From: an uncultured Massilimicrobiota sp.
GTDB taxonomy: Bacteria; Bacillota_I; Bacilli_A; Erysipelotrichales; Coprobacillaceae
Direction of reading: 5' to 3'
NCBI GenBank assembly: GCA_944325245.1
Contig: CALUZM010000003.1
Coordinates: 16,420 to 80,419, forward strand
DNA: 64,000 nt
Shown here: in pieces, positions 16,988 through 26,819 of the stretch
Layout: each line of letters begins with the position of its first letter
Numbering within the stretch: position 1 is the stretch's first letter
Notes under the pieces: generated by a model
What the model saw: the letters and a program-made list of their open reading frames with translations, nothing else
Told to the model about the DNA's origin: nothing
Databases searched by the model: none
Translations under genes and position numbers: made by a program

Positions 16988-17751
16988 AAATTCCTCCTTA
17001 CTGGAATATGATGTTGGGCACATAATGCCTTAACATCATCAATCGTTGCTTCCTGATAATGAAACAAAGAAGCAGCTAACGCTCCATCACAATTTGTTTT
17101 TTCAAAGACTTCAACAATATCTTCTTTATCACCACAGCCTCCACTGGCAATCACAGGAATCGAAACAACATCCAAGACAGCATTAAGCATCTCAATATCA
17201 AAACCATCACGTGTGCCATCTTTATCCATGGAAGTTAATAAGATTTCCCCAGCACCTAACTGCTCACATTGTTGAACCCACTTTAATAAATCAATACCTG
17301 TGTTCTTACGACCACCGGCAATATAAACATCATATCCATCATCATCTTTTCTTTTTTTCGCATCTACAGCGACAACAACACACTGCACACCAAATTCATC
17401 AGCAGCCTGTTTAATCAAACCAGGATGCTGTATCGCTGCTGAATTAATAGAAACTTTATCTGCTCCACTGGATAATATCATACGAAAATCATCCAAACTG
17501 CGAATACCACCACCAACAGTTAATGGAATCGATAATTCACTGGCAGCTCTTTGAATCAAATCTTTGATAATATCACGATTTTCATAAGTCGCTGTAATAT
17601 CTAAAAAAACCACTTCATCAGCACATTGCTGATCATATCTTTTGGCTATTTCAATAGGATCCCCTACATCTTTTAAGCCTTCAAAATTGACCCCTTTGAC
17701 AACTTTACCATCTTTAATATCTAAACAGGGGATGATTCTTTTGGCAAGCAT
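16984..17751 (-). CDS. hisF: Imidazole glycerol phosphate synthase cyclase subunit
   Basis: This 255-residue (beta/alpha)8 barrel is the cyclase half of IGP synthase. It uses ammonia delivered by HisH to convert PRFAR into imidazole glycerol phosphate and AICAR. Catalytic Asp residues lie in [14 protein letters not shown] and [13 protein letters not shown]; the phosphate loops are VGGGIRS and ASGGCG. The start overlaps the end of hisA by 31 bases, with GAGGTG before the ATG. Length and motifs match the family closely. Confidence 0.97.
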   Translation of the reverse strand: MLAKRIIPCLDIKDGKVVKGVNFEGLKDVGDPIEIAKRYDQQCADEVVFLDITATYENRDIIKDLIQRAASELSIPLTVGGGIRSLDDFRMILSSGADKVSINSAAIQHPGLIKQAADEFGVQCVVVAVDAKKRKDDDGYDVYIAGGRKNTGIDLLKWVQQCEQLGAGEILLTSMDKDGTRDGFDIEMLNAVLDVVSIPVIASGGCGDKEDIVEVFEKTNCDGALAASLFHYQEATIDDVKALCAQHHIPVRRNL

Positions 17752-18458
17752 GATATCACCTCTTTTAAATTGATTTTGCCTTCATAGTACGCTTTTCCCA
17801 CAATACAACCCTCATATCCTTGACGTGCTGCTTCATAAATATCCTCGGCATCTTTGACACCACCTGAAACAATGCAGCGCAAAGAACTCTCCTGCTGAAT
17901 TTTCTGATAAATATCAAATGAAGGTCCCTGTAATGTGCCATCTTTGGAAATATCGGTACAAACAATATAGACAATACCCATCTTTTCTAATTCCTTAATA
18001 AAGTCCAAATAATAGGTCTGAGTATTGACCAGCCAGCCCCCCGTAGAGACATAACCATCTTTGATATCCATACCGACAACAATACGCTTTTCACCATAAC
18101 GTTCAAGAGCATTTTTTAAAAATTCTGGATTCTCAATCGCTGCTGTTCCTAAAATCACACGGTCAATACCTATTCTATCCAAATAAAGTTCAACAGTCTC
18201 CATATCACGAATTCCACCACCAACTTCTATAGGAATACTAATCGTCTCACGAATTTTTTTGATTGTTGTTAGATTACCTGTCTGTCCTTGTTTGGCTCCA
18301 TCTAAATCCACAACATGAAGATATTGAGCACCCATCTTTTCAAACTCTAAAGCTAAGTTTTCAGGATGAGAAGAATAAACTGTTTTTTGTTGATAATCTC
18401 CTTTATACAGGCGCACTGCCTGTCCATCTTTTAAATCAATTGCTGGTATGACAATCAT
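17721..18458 (-). CDS. hisA: ProFAR isomerase
   Basis: This 245-residue barrel enzyme isomerises ProFAR to PRFAR. It shows the HisA start [18 protein letters not shown], the phosphate-binding VGGGIRD, and the second catalytic Asp in [14 protein letters not shown]. Its sequence clearly separates it from HisF: it has AIDLKDG where HisF has CLDIKDG. It overlaps hisH by four bases upstream and hisF by 31 downstream, so the three IGP-forming genes are tightly coupled. No oddities seen. Confidence 0.97.
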   Translation of the reverse strand: MIVIPAIDLKDGQAVRLYKGDYQQKTVYSSHPENLALEFEKMGAQYLHVVDLDGAKQGQTGNLTTIKKIRETISIPIEVGGGIRDMETVELYLDRIGIDRVILGTAAIENPEFLKNALERYGEKRIVVGMDIKDGYVSTGGWLVNTQTYYLDFIKELEKMGIVYIVCTDISKDGTLQGPSFDIYQKIQQESSLRCIVSGGVKDAEDIYEAARQGYEGCIVGKAYYEGKINLKEVISCLPKESSPV

Positions 18459-19060
18459 TGAACCATCTCCTTAAACGCTAATAAAATTTTCTGCCCAATG
18501 GCACCACTTTTTTCAGGATGAAATTGACATCCCATGACATGATCTTTAGCCACAATCGCTGTAATCTTTTGATCACCATACTCACAATAAGCGACTAACT
18601 CATCATCAGAAGGAAAAGCCATGTAAGAATGAACAAAATATACATAGTCTCCCTCTTTTATATTTTGAATTAATGGATGTTTTTTAACAAACATTAATTC
18701 ATTCCACCCCATATGAGGAATTTTTTCTGATACATTCATGAGTTTGACTTCACCTTTTAAAAATCTCAGTCCCTGTGTTTCTTGAACTTCATAGCCTTTT
18801 TCAAAAAGAATCTGCATTCCTAAACATATACCTAAAATAGGAATACCCGCTTCTTTTCTTTCCTGAAGAACATCAATCAACTGATACTTTATCAGATTTT
18901 CCATCGCTACTGGAAAAGTGCCTACACCCGGTAAAACAATACCTTTTGCCTGACGAATCACCTCAATATCACGACTGACAACAGCTTCTACGCCAATTCT
19001 TAAAAAGGCATTTTGCACACTCATTAAATTCCCGACATTATAATCTACAATCACAATCAT
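18455..19060 (-). CDS. hisH: Imidazole glycerol phosphate synthase glutamine amidotransferase subunit
   Basis: This 201-residue class I glutamine amidotransferase supplies ammonia to HisF. The nucleophile Cys is in GICLGMQILFE, and the His-Glu pair is in GCQFHPEKSG. The oxyanion/Gly loop is LPGVGTFP. Two in-frame ATGs six bases apart follow AGGAGGG; the second (19060) has normal spacing and is preferred. The gene lies 11 bases after hisB and overlaps hisA by four bases. Family match is full length. Confidence 0.97.
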   Translation of the reverse strand: MIVIVDYNVGNLMSVQNAFLRIGVEAVVSRDIEVIRQAKGIVLPGVGTFPVAMENLIKYQLIDVLQERKEAGIPILGICLGMQILFEKGYEVQETQGLRFLKGEVKLMNVSEKIPHMGWNELMFVKKHPLIQNIKEGDYVYFVHSYMAFPSDDELVAYCEYGDQKITAIVAKDHVMGCQFHPEKSGAIGQKILLAFKEMVQ

Positions 19061-19071
19061 ACTCATCCCTC

Positions 19072-19659
19072 CTACAATAAACCTTTAGAAGACACAATCT
19101 GATCTTGATGATTTTCATCAATCATGACTGCCTGTTTTAATGCTCTAGCAAAACTTTTAAACATAGCCTCAATGATATGATGTGTATTTTCACCATAATT
19201 TTCGATAATATGCAAAGTCATCAAAGCATGATCGCTCACTGCCTTAAAAAATTCCTTTGTCATTTCTGTCTCATAATTGCCTAGTCGTTCACAATGCAAC
19301 TGCGCCTGATAAACCAGATAAGGGCGACCACTTAAATCTAATGTTGTTGTGACTAAAGCTTCATCCATAGGAATGGCCATTTGACCATAGCGATAAATCC
19401 CTTTTTTATCTCCTAACGCTTCTTTTAAACATTCACCAAAAACAATACCTAAATCCTCAACAGTATGATGACTATCAACTTTTAAATCACCTTGACATTG
19501 AACAGACAAATCAAAGCCTCCATGAAAAGCTAACAGTTCCAACATATGGTCCATAAAACCAATCCCTGTTTCAATGTGTGCCTGTCCTTGACCATCAAGA
19601 TTTAAAGACATTTTTATATCTGTTTCATTCGTTTGACGTTTGATTTCACTCTTTCTCAT
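19072..19659 (-). CDS. hisB: Imidazoleglycerol-phosphate dehydratase
   Basis: This 195-residue enzyme dehydrates imidazole glycerol phosphate to imidazole acetol phosphate. It has the two family motifs with metal-binding His residues: HMLELLAFHGGFD and DSHHTVEDLGIVFG, plus a later SDHALMTLH. It is the monofunctional form without the histidinol-phosphatase domain found in enteric HisB. The operon therefore encodes no obvious phosphatase. It overlaps hisD by 14 bases. Confidence 0.97.
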   Translation of the reverse strand: MRKSEIKRQTNETDIKMSLNLDGQGQAHIETGIGFMDHMLELLAFHGGFDLSVQCQGDLKVDSHHTVEDLGIVFGECLKEALGDKKGIYRYGQMAIPMDEALVTTTLDLSGRPYLVYQAQLHCERLGNYETEMTKEFFKAVSDHALMTLHIIENYGENTHHIIEAMFKSFARALKQAVMIDENHQDQIVSSKGLL

Positions 19660-20959
19660 AAGTTTCCTCCTTAAATCTCACTGCAATACTATTGGCATGA
19701 GCATCTAATCCTTCTTTTTTGGCAAATGTCATCACATCATCCTTAAAAGTTGCCAAAACATTTTGAGGATAATAACTGTAAGATGAATATTTCACAAAAT
19801 CATAAACACCTAAGGCACTATAAAATTTAGCTGTGCCTCCAGTTGGTAAAACATGATTTGTGCCAGACATATAATCACCTAAAGGCTCAGGTGTATATTC
19901 TCCTAAAAAGATAGATCCTGCATTATGAATAAGAGGTAAAGTGTTCATCGGATTATCAACCAGCACCTCTAAATGCTCTGGCGCAAATTCGTTAGAAACC
20001 TGAAAAGCTTCTTCAATGGAATCAACAATAAATGCTCCACCATAGTTTTCTAAAGAATCTTGAATAATATCCGCACGAGATAAATATTGAATCTGTTTTT
20101 CCAGCTCCAAATTAACTGCTTCTACCAGTGATTTTGATGTTGTAACCAACAAAGCACTGGCTAAACGATCATGTTCAGCCTGACTCATTAAGTCAGCTGC
20201 AATATATGCTGGATTCGCCTTTTCATCAGCAATAATTAACACTTCACTTGGCCCTGCAATCATATCAATATCCACTTGCCCATAACAGCATTTTTTAGCT
20301 GTCGCAACATAAATATTTCCTGGACCTACAATCTTATCCACTTTAGGAACGGTATGCGTTCCTAAAGCCACTGCGGCAACACCCTGTGCACCTCCAACCT
20401 TATAAATTTTATCAATACCACAAACATAAGCTGCAGCTAAAATCGCTGGATTGACTTTCCCATCAGCTTTCACTGGTGTAATAATCATCAAATTTTGAAC
20501 ACCTGCTAATTGGGCAGGAATGGCATTCATCATGACCGTTGATGGATAAGTGGCTGTTCCTCCTGGAACATATAATGCAACATTTTTTAAACCACGGGCA
20601 ATTTGTCCCATGATGACTCCATTGTCTTTATATATCGACCATGATTGACTGACTTGATGTTGATGAAAATCAATCAGCTGTTCCTTGGTACGTTCGAGAA
20701 TTCTTATAAAATCTTTTCCTACACTTGTCACACCATCTAATATTTCCTGTTTAGAAACAATGAACTGACGAGGATCATCAATCATAAATCCATCAAATTG
20801 TTGACAATATTTCATTAAGGCCTGATCCCCATTTTTCGCGACATTATCAATAATATCTAAAACTGCATCATTAACCTGCTTGGAAATTTCTGTCTTTCGT
20901 GATGAAAATTTCTTGACAACATCCTTGAATTGTCCCTGTAAATCATACGTTTTTAACAT
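19646..20959 (-). CDS. hisD: Histidinol dehydrogenase
   Basis: This 437-residue zinc-dependent NAD enzyme performs the last two oxidations from histidinol to histidine. Visible motifs are [40 protein letters not shown] and the zinc/catalytic region PEHLEV followed by [10 protein letters not shown]. The protein is full length for the family. It lies between hisG (7-base overlap) and hisB (14-base overlap). No anomalies. Confidence 0.97.
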   Translation of the reverse strand: MLKTYDLQGQFKDVVKKFSSRKTEISKQVNDAVLDIIDNVAKNGDQALMKYCQQFDGFMIDDPRQFIVSKQEILDGVTSVGKDFIRILERTKEQLIDFHQHQVSQSWSIYKDNGVIMGQIARGLKNVALYVPGGTATYPSTVMMNAIPAQLAGVQNLMIITPVKADGKVNPAILAAAYVCGIDKIYKVGGAQGVAAVALGTHTVPKVDKIVGPGNIYVATAKKCCYGQVDIDMIAGPSEVLIIADEKANPAYIAADLMSQAEHDRLASALLVTTSKSLVEAVNLELEKQIQYLSRADIIQDSLENYGGAFIVDSIEEAFQVSNEFAPEHLEVLVDNPMNTLPLIHNAGSIFLGEYTPEPLGDYMSGTNHVLPTGGTAKFYSALGVYDFVKYSSYSYYPQNVLATFKDDVMTFAKKEGLDAHANSIAVRFKEETYEKE

Positions 20960-21579
20960 GTTTCTTCCTCCTTTAACATCTCTATTAAATGAAATATCTC
21001 GTCTTTTTTAAATTTTAAACTCACTTTATTCACTATCATTTTAGTTGAAACATCACTGATTTTCTCAATAACTTCCAATCCATTCGCTTTTAATGTTGAA
21101 CCTGTTTCCACAATATCCACAATGGCATCACTCAAACCAACAACAGGGCCTAATTCCACAGAACCTTCCAATTTAATGATTTCAACATCTTCCTGTTTTC
21201 TGGTGAAATAATCTTTTGCGACTTTGGTATATTTAGAAGCAATACGCTGACGACGATGGAAAACTTTCTCACGATATTCAGGATATGCCGCAACCGCAAA
21301 ATAACATTTCCCAATATTCAAATCGAGCATTTCATAATAATCATGAAAATCACTATCTTCTAATGTATCTTTGCCAACAAATCCCACATCAACAATACCA
21401 TGTTCCAAAAAAGTCAAAACATCATTGGCTTTCGCAAAAACCATCGATAAACCATCAGCTGTCTCAATCAGTAATTCACGATCTTTATGCAAAACAGGCT
21501 CCATATCATATCCTTTTTGAGAAAGCAGCTGACACACCTGTTTTTCAATACGACCTTTGGTAATAGCAATTTTAATCAT
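20953..21579 (-). CDS. hisG: ATP phosphoribosyltransferase, short (HisZ-dependent) form
   Basis: This 208-residue protein is the short form of ATP phosphoribosyltransferase. It catalyses the first step from ATP and PRPP. It starts with [11 protein letters not shown], has [11 protein letters not shown], and carries the PRPP loop [14 protein letters not shown]. It lacks the C-terminal histidine-binding domain of long HisG, so feedback control and activity depend on HisZ, encoded directly upstream with a four-base overlap. Its shortness is normal for this form, not a truncation. Confidence 0.97.
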   Translation of the reverse strand: MIKIAITKGRIEKQVCQLLSQKGYDMEPVLHKDRELLIETADGLSMVFAKANDVLTFLEHGIVDVGFVGKDTLEDSDFHDYYEMLDLNIGKCYFAVAAYPEYREKVFHRRQRIASKYTKVAKDYFTRKQEDVEIIKLEGSVELGPVVGLSDAIVDIVETGSTLKANGLEVIEKISDVSTKMIVNKVSLKFKKDEIFHLIEMLKEEETC

Positions 21580-22538
21580 ACCTCTTCCTCCTTTTCTAAT
21601 GCCTTTAAGATATGACTTAAATCATAACTAAATCCAATAGCAGAAACCTGTCTATGGAAATGATTCATCAGTTGATCATATCGTCCACCATTCATAATCG
21701 GTTCTGCACTATAAGGAGAATACCCTTTTAACATAATACCTGTATAATATTTCATCATCGGTGTCATAGCCAAATCAAATGTCAGACAATCTTTCATACA
21801 GGATGCTTCATATAAATGAATCAATTCTGCAATCGATTCATTTAAGATATCATCATGAATCAGATTCTGTATCTGATATAAAACCTCAACCCCTCCAAAA
21901 GTCTGTGGCAAATGCATCAATAAATTTTGCATTGACGTATCAAAAGAATGCTCTTGAACGAAATCTTTCATAGCTGTTAAATCACGTCTTTTTAAGATAT
22001 CCACAAAGCGTTCATCATCAACAATTTCACATAAACGATGATAGAACTTAGCAGATCCCATTTCTATACGAATCGTTTTTAATTTTAAACATGACATTGT
22101 TTCTTTGATTAGCTGAAGACATTCTAAATCTCCTGCAACACCCGCTTTTCCCAGCAGTTCTACACCTGCCTGAAAAAATTCACTGCTACGCCCTTTATGT
22201 CTTTTTTCCTTACGATAAACCTTTCCAAAATAACAATATCTCTTCTCTCCCTCTTCTTTTTGTGAGCAGTAAAGCCTTGCGAGAGGAACAGTAAAGTCTA
22301 CTCTTAAAGCCACTCTCTTGCCTTCATAATTCATATATTGAAACATCTTTTCCTCATCAATACCTATATCCATATCGTTATACAAATCTACATATTCAAA
22401 AGATGGCATCAACACTTCCAAATACTGATGTTCCACAAAAATTCTTCTCAAATCATTTTCTATTTCTCTAAGCTTAGAAACATTACTCATAATAGCGTCA
22501 ATACTTTCTTCTGGTATCAGATATTTAAATTCTTCCAT
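21576..22538 (-). CDS. hisZ: ATP phosphoribosyltransferase regulatory subunit
   Basis: This 320-residue protein is a HisRS-like subunit without tRNA-synthetase function. It forms the active hetero-octamer with short HisG and carries histidine feedback. It shows class II synthetase-like motifs: [23 protein letters not shown] and a C-terminal NGGRYDQLM. It lacks the C-terminal anticodon-binding domain, which fits its length. It is the first structural gene of the operon, 18 bases after the attenuator T-run. The ATG at 22538 after AAAGGGGG is preferred. Confidence 0.93.
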   Translation of the reverse strand: MEEFKYLIPEESIDAIMSNVSKLREIENDLRRIFVEHQYLEVLMPSFEYVDLYNDMDIGIDEEKMFQYMNYEGKRVALRVDFTVPLARLYCSQKEEGEKRYCYFGKVYRKEKRHKGRSSEFFQAGVELLGKAGVAGDLECLQLIKETMSCLKLKTIRIEMGSAKFYHRLCEIVDDERFVDILKRRDLTAMKDFVQEHSFDTSMQNLLMHLPQTFGGVEVLYQIQNLIHDDILNESIAELIHLYEASCMKDCLTFDLAMTPMMKYYTGIMLKGYSPYSAEPIMNGGRYDQLMNHFHRQVSAIGFSYDLSHILKALEKEEEV

Positions 22539-22555
22539 CAAATTCCCCCTTTAAC

Positions 22556-22583
22556 AAAAAAAGACGAGTCTTAATGACTCGTC
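22556..22583 (-). terminator. Attenuator terminator in the his leader
   Basis: On the minus strand GACGAGTC and GACTCGTC form a perfect 8-bp GC-rich stem (22576-22583 with 22563-22570) around a five-base loop, then seven Ts (22556-22562). It ends 18 bases before the hisZ start and lies downstream of the leader peptide, so it can cut off transcription before the structural genes. Confidence 0.9.
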
Positions 22584-22660
22584 ACTATCTATAAGTCATT
22601 AGATACACCCATTGATAAAATATATGCAAAATGGGCTGTATCTTTACACAGATATAACCC
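22572..22660 (-). promoter_or_regulatory. Alternative RNA pairings of the his attenuator
   Basis: Reading the minus-strand RNA after the leader stop, segment A (22650-22660) pairs with B (22633-22643). B (22630-22642) can instead pair with C (22602-22613) over 12 bp with one bulge. Just after C, segment D (22594-22601) pairs perfectly over 8 bp with 22572-22579, which is part of the terminator's left arm and loop. So A:B excludes B:C, and D pairing excludes the terminator. The exact switching order cannot be settled by eye. Confidence 0.7.
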
Positions 22661-22717
22661 TTAAGTGTTCCAATGATGATGGCGATGAAATTGTACGTTT
22701 AAAATTGTCTTTTTCAT
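22661..22717 (-). CDS. hisL: his operon leader peptide (18 aa, His-rich)
   Basis: This short frame encodes MKKTILNVQFHRHHHWNT and then stops. It starts at the ATG at 22717, six to seven bases after GAGGTGAT, a good ribosome site. Four of its 18 residues are His, and three are consecutive (codons CAT CGC CAT CAT CAT). It lies directly upstream of a terminator and alternative hairpins in front of hisZ. In known systems, ribosome stalling at His codons when charged tRNA-His is scarce changes leader folding and lets transcription go on. The sequence shows all parts of such an attenuator; function is inferred from that. Confidence 0.85.
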   Translation of the reverse strand: MKKTILNVQFHRHHHWNT

Positions 22718-22761
22718 AAATATCACCTCATTTTTTACCATTTTAACATACTTTGTATAAT

Positions 22762-22790
22762 AAAAAAAGAATTTTTTAAAAATTCTTTTT
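22762..22790 (-). terminator. AT-rich terminator before the his leader
   Basis: On the minus strand AAAAAGAATTT and AAATTCTTTTT form a stem around a short loop, with seven Ts in the run. It overlaps the stop codon of the preceding membrane-protein gene. The stem is all A/T apart from one G:C pair, so strength is uncertain. Confidence 0.6.
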
Positions 22791-24514
22791 TACCATGCAT
22801 TTTCCACAACCTGATGCCCTTCAATACGATAAAGATATTCCGTTGTTTGACGTGTTTCATAGGGTTCATTATCTGTCCTTCCTGTTGCAGGCATAAAACG
22901 TACACTATAAAATCTGGTTCCAACATAATCCTGATTTTGTTTTCTCATTAAAATAACATCTTCTACAGTCTGTGATTCTGCCACTGAAGAATCAATACGC
23001 TTTGTGATGTAAATTCCATACTGATTATCATTTTGAGAAGAGATAGTCATACTCAAAATCTGTACATCTAAAATAACACCTTCACTATTATCAATACGTG
23101 TTATTTCCTGATCAATGGCTTTAATAATCTGGTAAATATCATCCTGATTATCATGAACTTTCACCAAATTTTCATTTGACTTAACACTTGATAAATCATC
23201 AAGTTCAAGCATATCATTATAAGCTTGATAACGTTGCTGATCTTTCTCTTCTTCATCATATTGAAGAGATTCCGACAAAAGTTCTTCCTGCGAAGATTCG
23301 GTTGTTTCCTGTTGTTGAGATTCCGTTTCTACTTCCTCATCATCTTGTTCATCTTCGAAAAGATTCTGATTTAGATTTAAGGTTCTCTGATATGACATAT
23401 CTAACTGATAGACTTCACACTCGTTATAATCCAAACTGATTAAATAATCATGAAATTCAGTTTGAATATACAAAACATGATTCCCAACCAAAGAGACTTC
23501 ACATGCTTCCTGATTCATGAACACTTTATGTTGATCAATCACAACATTCATCCATAGACTACCATATGCATGATGCTCTTGATTATTCAACAATGTATTG
23601 ATATCCTGTGTTATCTTATCAATAGCATAAAAATCATAAGTCTGGTCATGAGCAACATAAAATACATTCTCAAACACACCCACTCTTTGCACGTTATCTG
23701 TTTCAATTTGAGCAATCTGCTGACCAAACAGGTAACGAACATTTTGATAAAGAGAGACACGATCATCTTCAATACGATAAGCCAGTTCATGCCCCTGATA
23801 TGTCAAATGATCTAATCTACCTAATGGTAAAATCATCAAAATTGCCACAATGACGCAAGCTATCATATAAATAATGAAATCATATTTTTTAATCATATAA
23901 ACAAGTCCAATACTTATCATCACAATGAATAAAATACCAAATTCTATCCATAAACCATTCCCATCAATCAGATATGTAGAGGCAAACAGACAATAAAGAA
24001 TTCCCGCAATCAGTTTAAAAATAATAGTACAAGCAATAATCACCAAAATCATAAGCAAACTCAAAGTGATTCTTCGTTTTGGAGTTAAAGAAATATCAAC
24101 AACTTGTGAACATAATGTTCGAAAATAATTGAGAGCATCTTCATCACATTCCAAAAACAAGACATAATCTTCAAAAACAGCAATGATAACATGTTGATTA
24201 TATTGAACTCTTATTAATGATTTCAAATCAAAAATACGATTTTGATAAAAAAAACGATGATTTTCATCTGTAATGACAAGATCACTACTGATAGTTTGTG
24301 TCAATCCCTGTTCTTTTCGTCTTTGTCTCATAACAATCATTTCCAGACAAAGAACAAGAATTGCCAAAACGATGCTAATAGAAGGCACTTTAAAAACCAA
24401 GCATGTTATAGCTAAACAGCACCCTAAACACATTATCAATATCATAATGAGAGATATGATATTTTTCCTTCGAAAAGATACATTATCCAACATTTTTTGA
24501 ATATGTAGTTCCAT
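22790..24514 (-). CDS. Unknown multi-pass membrane protein with acidic linker
   Basis: This 574-residue protein is not recognised. Residues ~15-55 hold two membrane segments and residues ~150-240 hold three or four more. The stretch between them (~65-140) could be a small PH-like domain. After a soluble region comes a strongly acidic, Glu/Gln/Ser-rich linker at about residues 385-440. A C-terminal ~130-residue soluble domain follows (VILDVQILSMTI, RFYSVRFMPATGR). The start at 24514 has GGAGGGG upstream. The linker suggests a flexible tether to a soluble domain. It stands between the DUF89 gene and the his leader, with its own terminator. Confidence 0.5.
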   Translation of the reverse strand: MELHIQKMLDNVSFRRKNIISLIMILIMCLGCCLAITCLVFKVPSISIVLAILVLCLEMIVMRQRRKEQGLTQTISSDLVITDENHRFFYQNRIFDLKSLIRVQYNQHVIIAVFEDYVLFLECDEDALNYFRTLCSQVVDISLTPKRRITLSLLMILVIIACTIIFKLIAGILYCLFASTYLIDGNGLWIEFGILFIVMISIGLVYMIKKYDFIIYMIACVIVAILMILPLGRLDHLTYQGHELAYRIEDDRVSLYQNVRYLFGQQIAQIETDNVQRVGVFENVFYVAHDQTYDFYAIDKITQDINTLLNNQEHHAYGSLWMNVVIDQHKVFMNQEACEVSLVGNHVLYIQTEFHDYLISLDYNECEVYQLDMSYQRTLNLNQNLFEDEQDDEEVETESQQQETTESSQEELLSESLQYDEEEKDQQRYQAYNDMLELDDLSSVKSNENLVKVHDNQDDIYQIIKAIDQEITRIDNSEGVILDVQILSMTISSQNDNQYGIYITKRIDSSVAESQTVEDVILMRKQNQDYVGTRFYSVRFMPATGRTDNEPYETRQTTEYLYRIEGHQVVENAW

Positions 24515-24538
24515 TTTGATCCCCCCTCCAAGTTTAGA

Positions 24539-25393
24539 TTATAACAAGCTTTGAGACATGCAAACGAGTGATTTTTCTGGTATTCCTATATAATGACTAA
24601 TTACAGCACATTTGACCATCAATAAGAAATAAATATTTTTCTTTTCTTCACTTAAGCACTCAAAATTAGCTTGTCCTTTCGCTATCACCACATCAGCTTT
24701 CTGATAAACATCTAAAAACTCTTGGCTGACGCGTGAAAGAACTGTTCCTAAAGAATAATCTCCATTTGATATAATCGTTGCATACTCATCAATACCAACC
24801 TTATAGGCATCCTCTTCAATGGAATCATTAACAACCGGCTCGCCTCTTGTCGCAAAATATAAAGATATATTGGGATTGAGTGCTTTAATTCTTTTGAGTA
24901 ACAATTTATCCAAGCAGATTTCTCCACAATTATCTCCGATATATAGTAAAGATGTAGCCTGCGAGATATCTGTTTTTAAGTTTTCAATATGATTGATTGT
25001 TAAAGACAAATCATCGATATTTTGAAAATAAGTCATGACATCATGTTCTACATTTTGATGCATAGGACTAAAATCAATAATATTTCCTACAATGGCATAT
25101 TTCACGGCATAATCAAAAGTTTGAATACGTTGATCTAATTGATCAAGTTGTTTTAAAAACATTTCATTATAATCATTTCTGATATGACGGTATGGATCTT
25201 GATCATGGATATACTCTTTCACTAAAGCAAAGACCTCACCAATAATTTCAGGATTCGTTTTTGTAAAGTCTACATGACTCATATATCTAAAAACTTGATG
25301 AAATAATCCATCTTGATTGAGACTCCCTGTCATCTCTGCCATCTTCACATGCTGATGCATCAGACATTGTAAACATCGTTTATTCATTTTCAT
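24539..25393 (-). CDS. DUF89/ARMT1-like damage-control phosphatase family protein
   Basis: This 284-residue protein matches the DUF89 family of metal-dependent phosphatases. An N-terminal CLQC pair is followed by a helical region. The catalytic part has LYIGDNCGEICLDKLLL (Asp and Asn metal ligands), TRGEPVVNDSIEEDA and AKGQANFECL. Family members remove phosphate from damaged or overflow metabolites. The start is the ATG at 25393, eight bases after GAGG; the GTG at 25402 overlaps that site. Cytoplasmic. It lies downstream of the broken RpiR gene; the link is unclear. Confidence 0.8.
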   Translation of the reverse strand: MKMNKRCLQCLMHQHVKMAEMTGSLNQDGLFHQVFRYMSHVDFTKTNPEIIGEVFALVKEYIHDQDPYRHIRNDYNEMFLKQLDQLDQRIQTFDYAVKYAIVGNIIDFSPMHQNVEHDVMTYFQNIDDLSLTINHIENLKTDISQATSLLYIGDNCGEICLDKLLLKRIKALNPNISLYFATRGEPVVNDSIEEDAYKVGIDEYATIISNGDYSLGTVLSRVSQEFLDVYQKADVVIAKGQANFECLSEEKKNIYFLLMVKCAVISHYIGIPEKSLVCMSQSLL

Positions 25394-25453
25394 TGTTTTC
25401 ACCTCTACAACGGATTATATCATAGCTTCATCAACTATAGAGATATTTCCATT

Positions 25454-26224
25454 TTAAGGAAATGATTTTCTTGTTTTTAAGTAACATGAAAGAATCAAAT
25501 CATTAAAACAATGTATCAAATAAGATAGATTCCCATGAATATGAGGTATCAAAATAACCCGATCAACATAATCCAATGATTGAACTTTTGGATTTCCTGT
25601 AACAACCCAAATCTTTGCCTGACTTTTTTTCAATGATTCTACAATACCATAATAACGTGAATAACCATTATCAAAAACATATTCACCTGACATAGAATAA
25701 ATAACAATCACACCATGACTGTGACGTATATGCTCTAATTGGTCTTGAATATGAAAAAAAGTGAGACATATTTGATGGTGCAAAGCTAAATTATATTGAA
25801 GTTATCTCACATTATTTTCACTATTTAATAATCCAAATAAAGCAATATCCTCTACAGATAAAAGCATATCTACAAAAGCAACACATTGTGTGTAATCAAA
25901 ATGCTCATAGAAATAATCAATATCTTCATGAAGATGCTGTTGAAAATCTGAACAATCCATACCTCTTTGAACTAATGAATGGCGTTTTGGATTACCATGA
26001 TATAATAATGATTCTTTAAAATCAGAAAACGAAGAAAATCCTATATGACGAACAAAACGACTGATCTGTGAGCAAGATACATGAAGTAAATCTGCGAAAA
26101 CAGAAATAGTCATATCTGCTATTTCTGTATCGTGTTTTAATATATAAGTTGCAATCATATAATCAACTGGAGAAATTTGAGGATCAGCAATATAATCCAA
26201 CAACATCATCACAACAAGATTCAT
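25454..26224 (-). pseudogene. RpiR-like regulator interrupted by an in-frame TAA
   Basis: The sequence from 26224 to 25454 keeps one reading frame for 257 codons apart from a TAA at 25802-25804. The first 140 codons encode the RpiR HTH (ISVFADLLHVSCSQISRFVR, then IGFSSFSDFK) and the start of the SIS-like part (DIALFGLLNSE). Six codons after the stop the frame goes on with the rest of the SIS-like domain (GVIVIYSMSGEYVFDNG, then KIWVVTGNP). Intact paralogues here are 245-250 residues, so the full frame is the ancestral gene. It may be a true nonsense mutation, a sequencing error, or a split gene making an HTH-only protein. Confidence 0.8.
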
Positions 26225-26226
26225 AA

Positions 26227-26595
26227 TTATTGATTCATCTCCTGATAAGCCTTTAAAAAAGCATCACTGTTAAAAACATATATATGGCTTGTTTTTTGAT
26301 GTTCCACAATAATATGATGTTTTGATTTCTTTTGAATAGATTGAATATTTTGATAAGGAATAAGTGTTGGTAACATAGCTGCGACTTTCCATTCATAAAT
26401 CATCATTTCATTATCAAATAAAATAATCTTATACCTTGCACACATTAACAACAATGCAATCAATGAAAGCAAAAAACATCCTATACTTTGAGGTAATGCT
26501 TTTTGAATAAAAGCATAAATACCCAATAATATGAATATAATAAATAAACAAAGACAAAATAAAAACGTTCTATATTCTTTAAATTTTTTTATCAT
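26227..26595 (-). CDS. Small membrane protein with PH-like domain
   Basis: This 122-residue protein has two membrane helices at about residues 10-30 and 35-53. A short soluble domain follows, with the pattern KIILFDNEMMIYEWK, then IPYQNIQSIQKK and HIIVEH. That is like bacterial PH (YdjM/YcxB-type) domains. The ATG at 26595, nine bases after GAGGTGG, is the likely start. The next gene is the broken RpiR regulator, whose ribosome site lies inside the end of this gene. Function unknown. Confidence 0.55.
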   Translation of the reverse strand: MIKKFKEYRTFLFCLCLFIIFILLGIYAFIQKALPQSIGCFLLSLIALLLMCARYKIILFDNEMMIYEWKVAAMLPTLIPYQNIQSIQKKSKHHIIVEHQKTSHIYVFNSDAFLKAYQEMNQ

Positions 26596-26769
26596 TTTTA
26601 CCACCTCTTGTAGTTTATCATATTTTATAAAGAATGAAAACTTTAATCAAAACATTATAAAAATTTATTATTTTCAAAAAGAAATACTGCCTTTAATTCT
26701 ATTTAAACGAAAAAGTATCACATTTTTTATCTAAATTTCAAAAAATGTAATAATTTTTTATTAAAATGC

Positions 26770-26797
26770 TTGTTTTTTATTTATCATTGTATATAAT
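26770..26797 (+). promoter_or_regulatory. Promoter of gdhA
   Basis: TTGTTT (26770-26775), a 16-base spacer and a perfect TATAAT (26792-26797) lie 23 bases before the gdhA ATG. The stretch from 26605 to 26769 is very AT-rich between divergent genes; I see no other clear element in it. Confidence 0.65.
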
Positions 26798-26819
26798 AAA
26801 TTCAAGGAGGATTCAAACT

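Noticed and set aside
22542..22789. T-box riboswitch for the his operon
   Set aside because: No T-box AGGGTGGNACCGCG bulge is present; the leader instead has a translated His-rich peptide and alternative hairpins.
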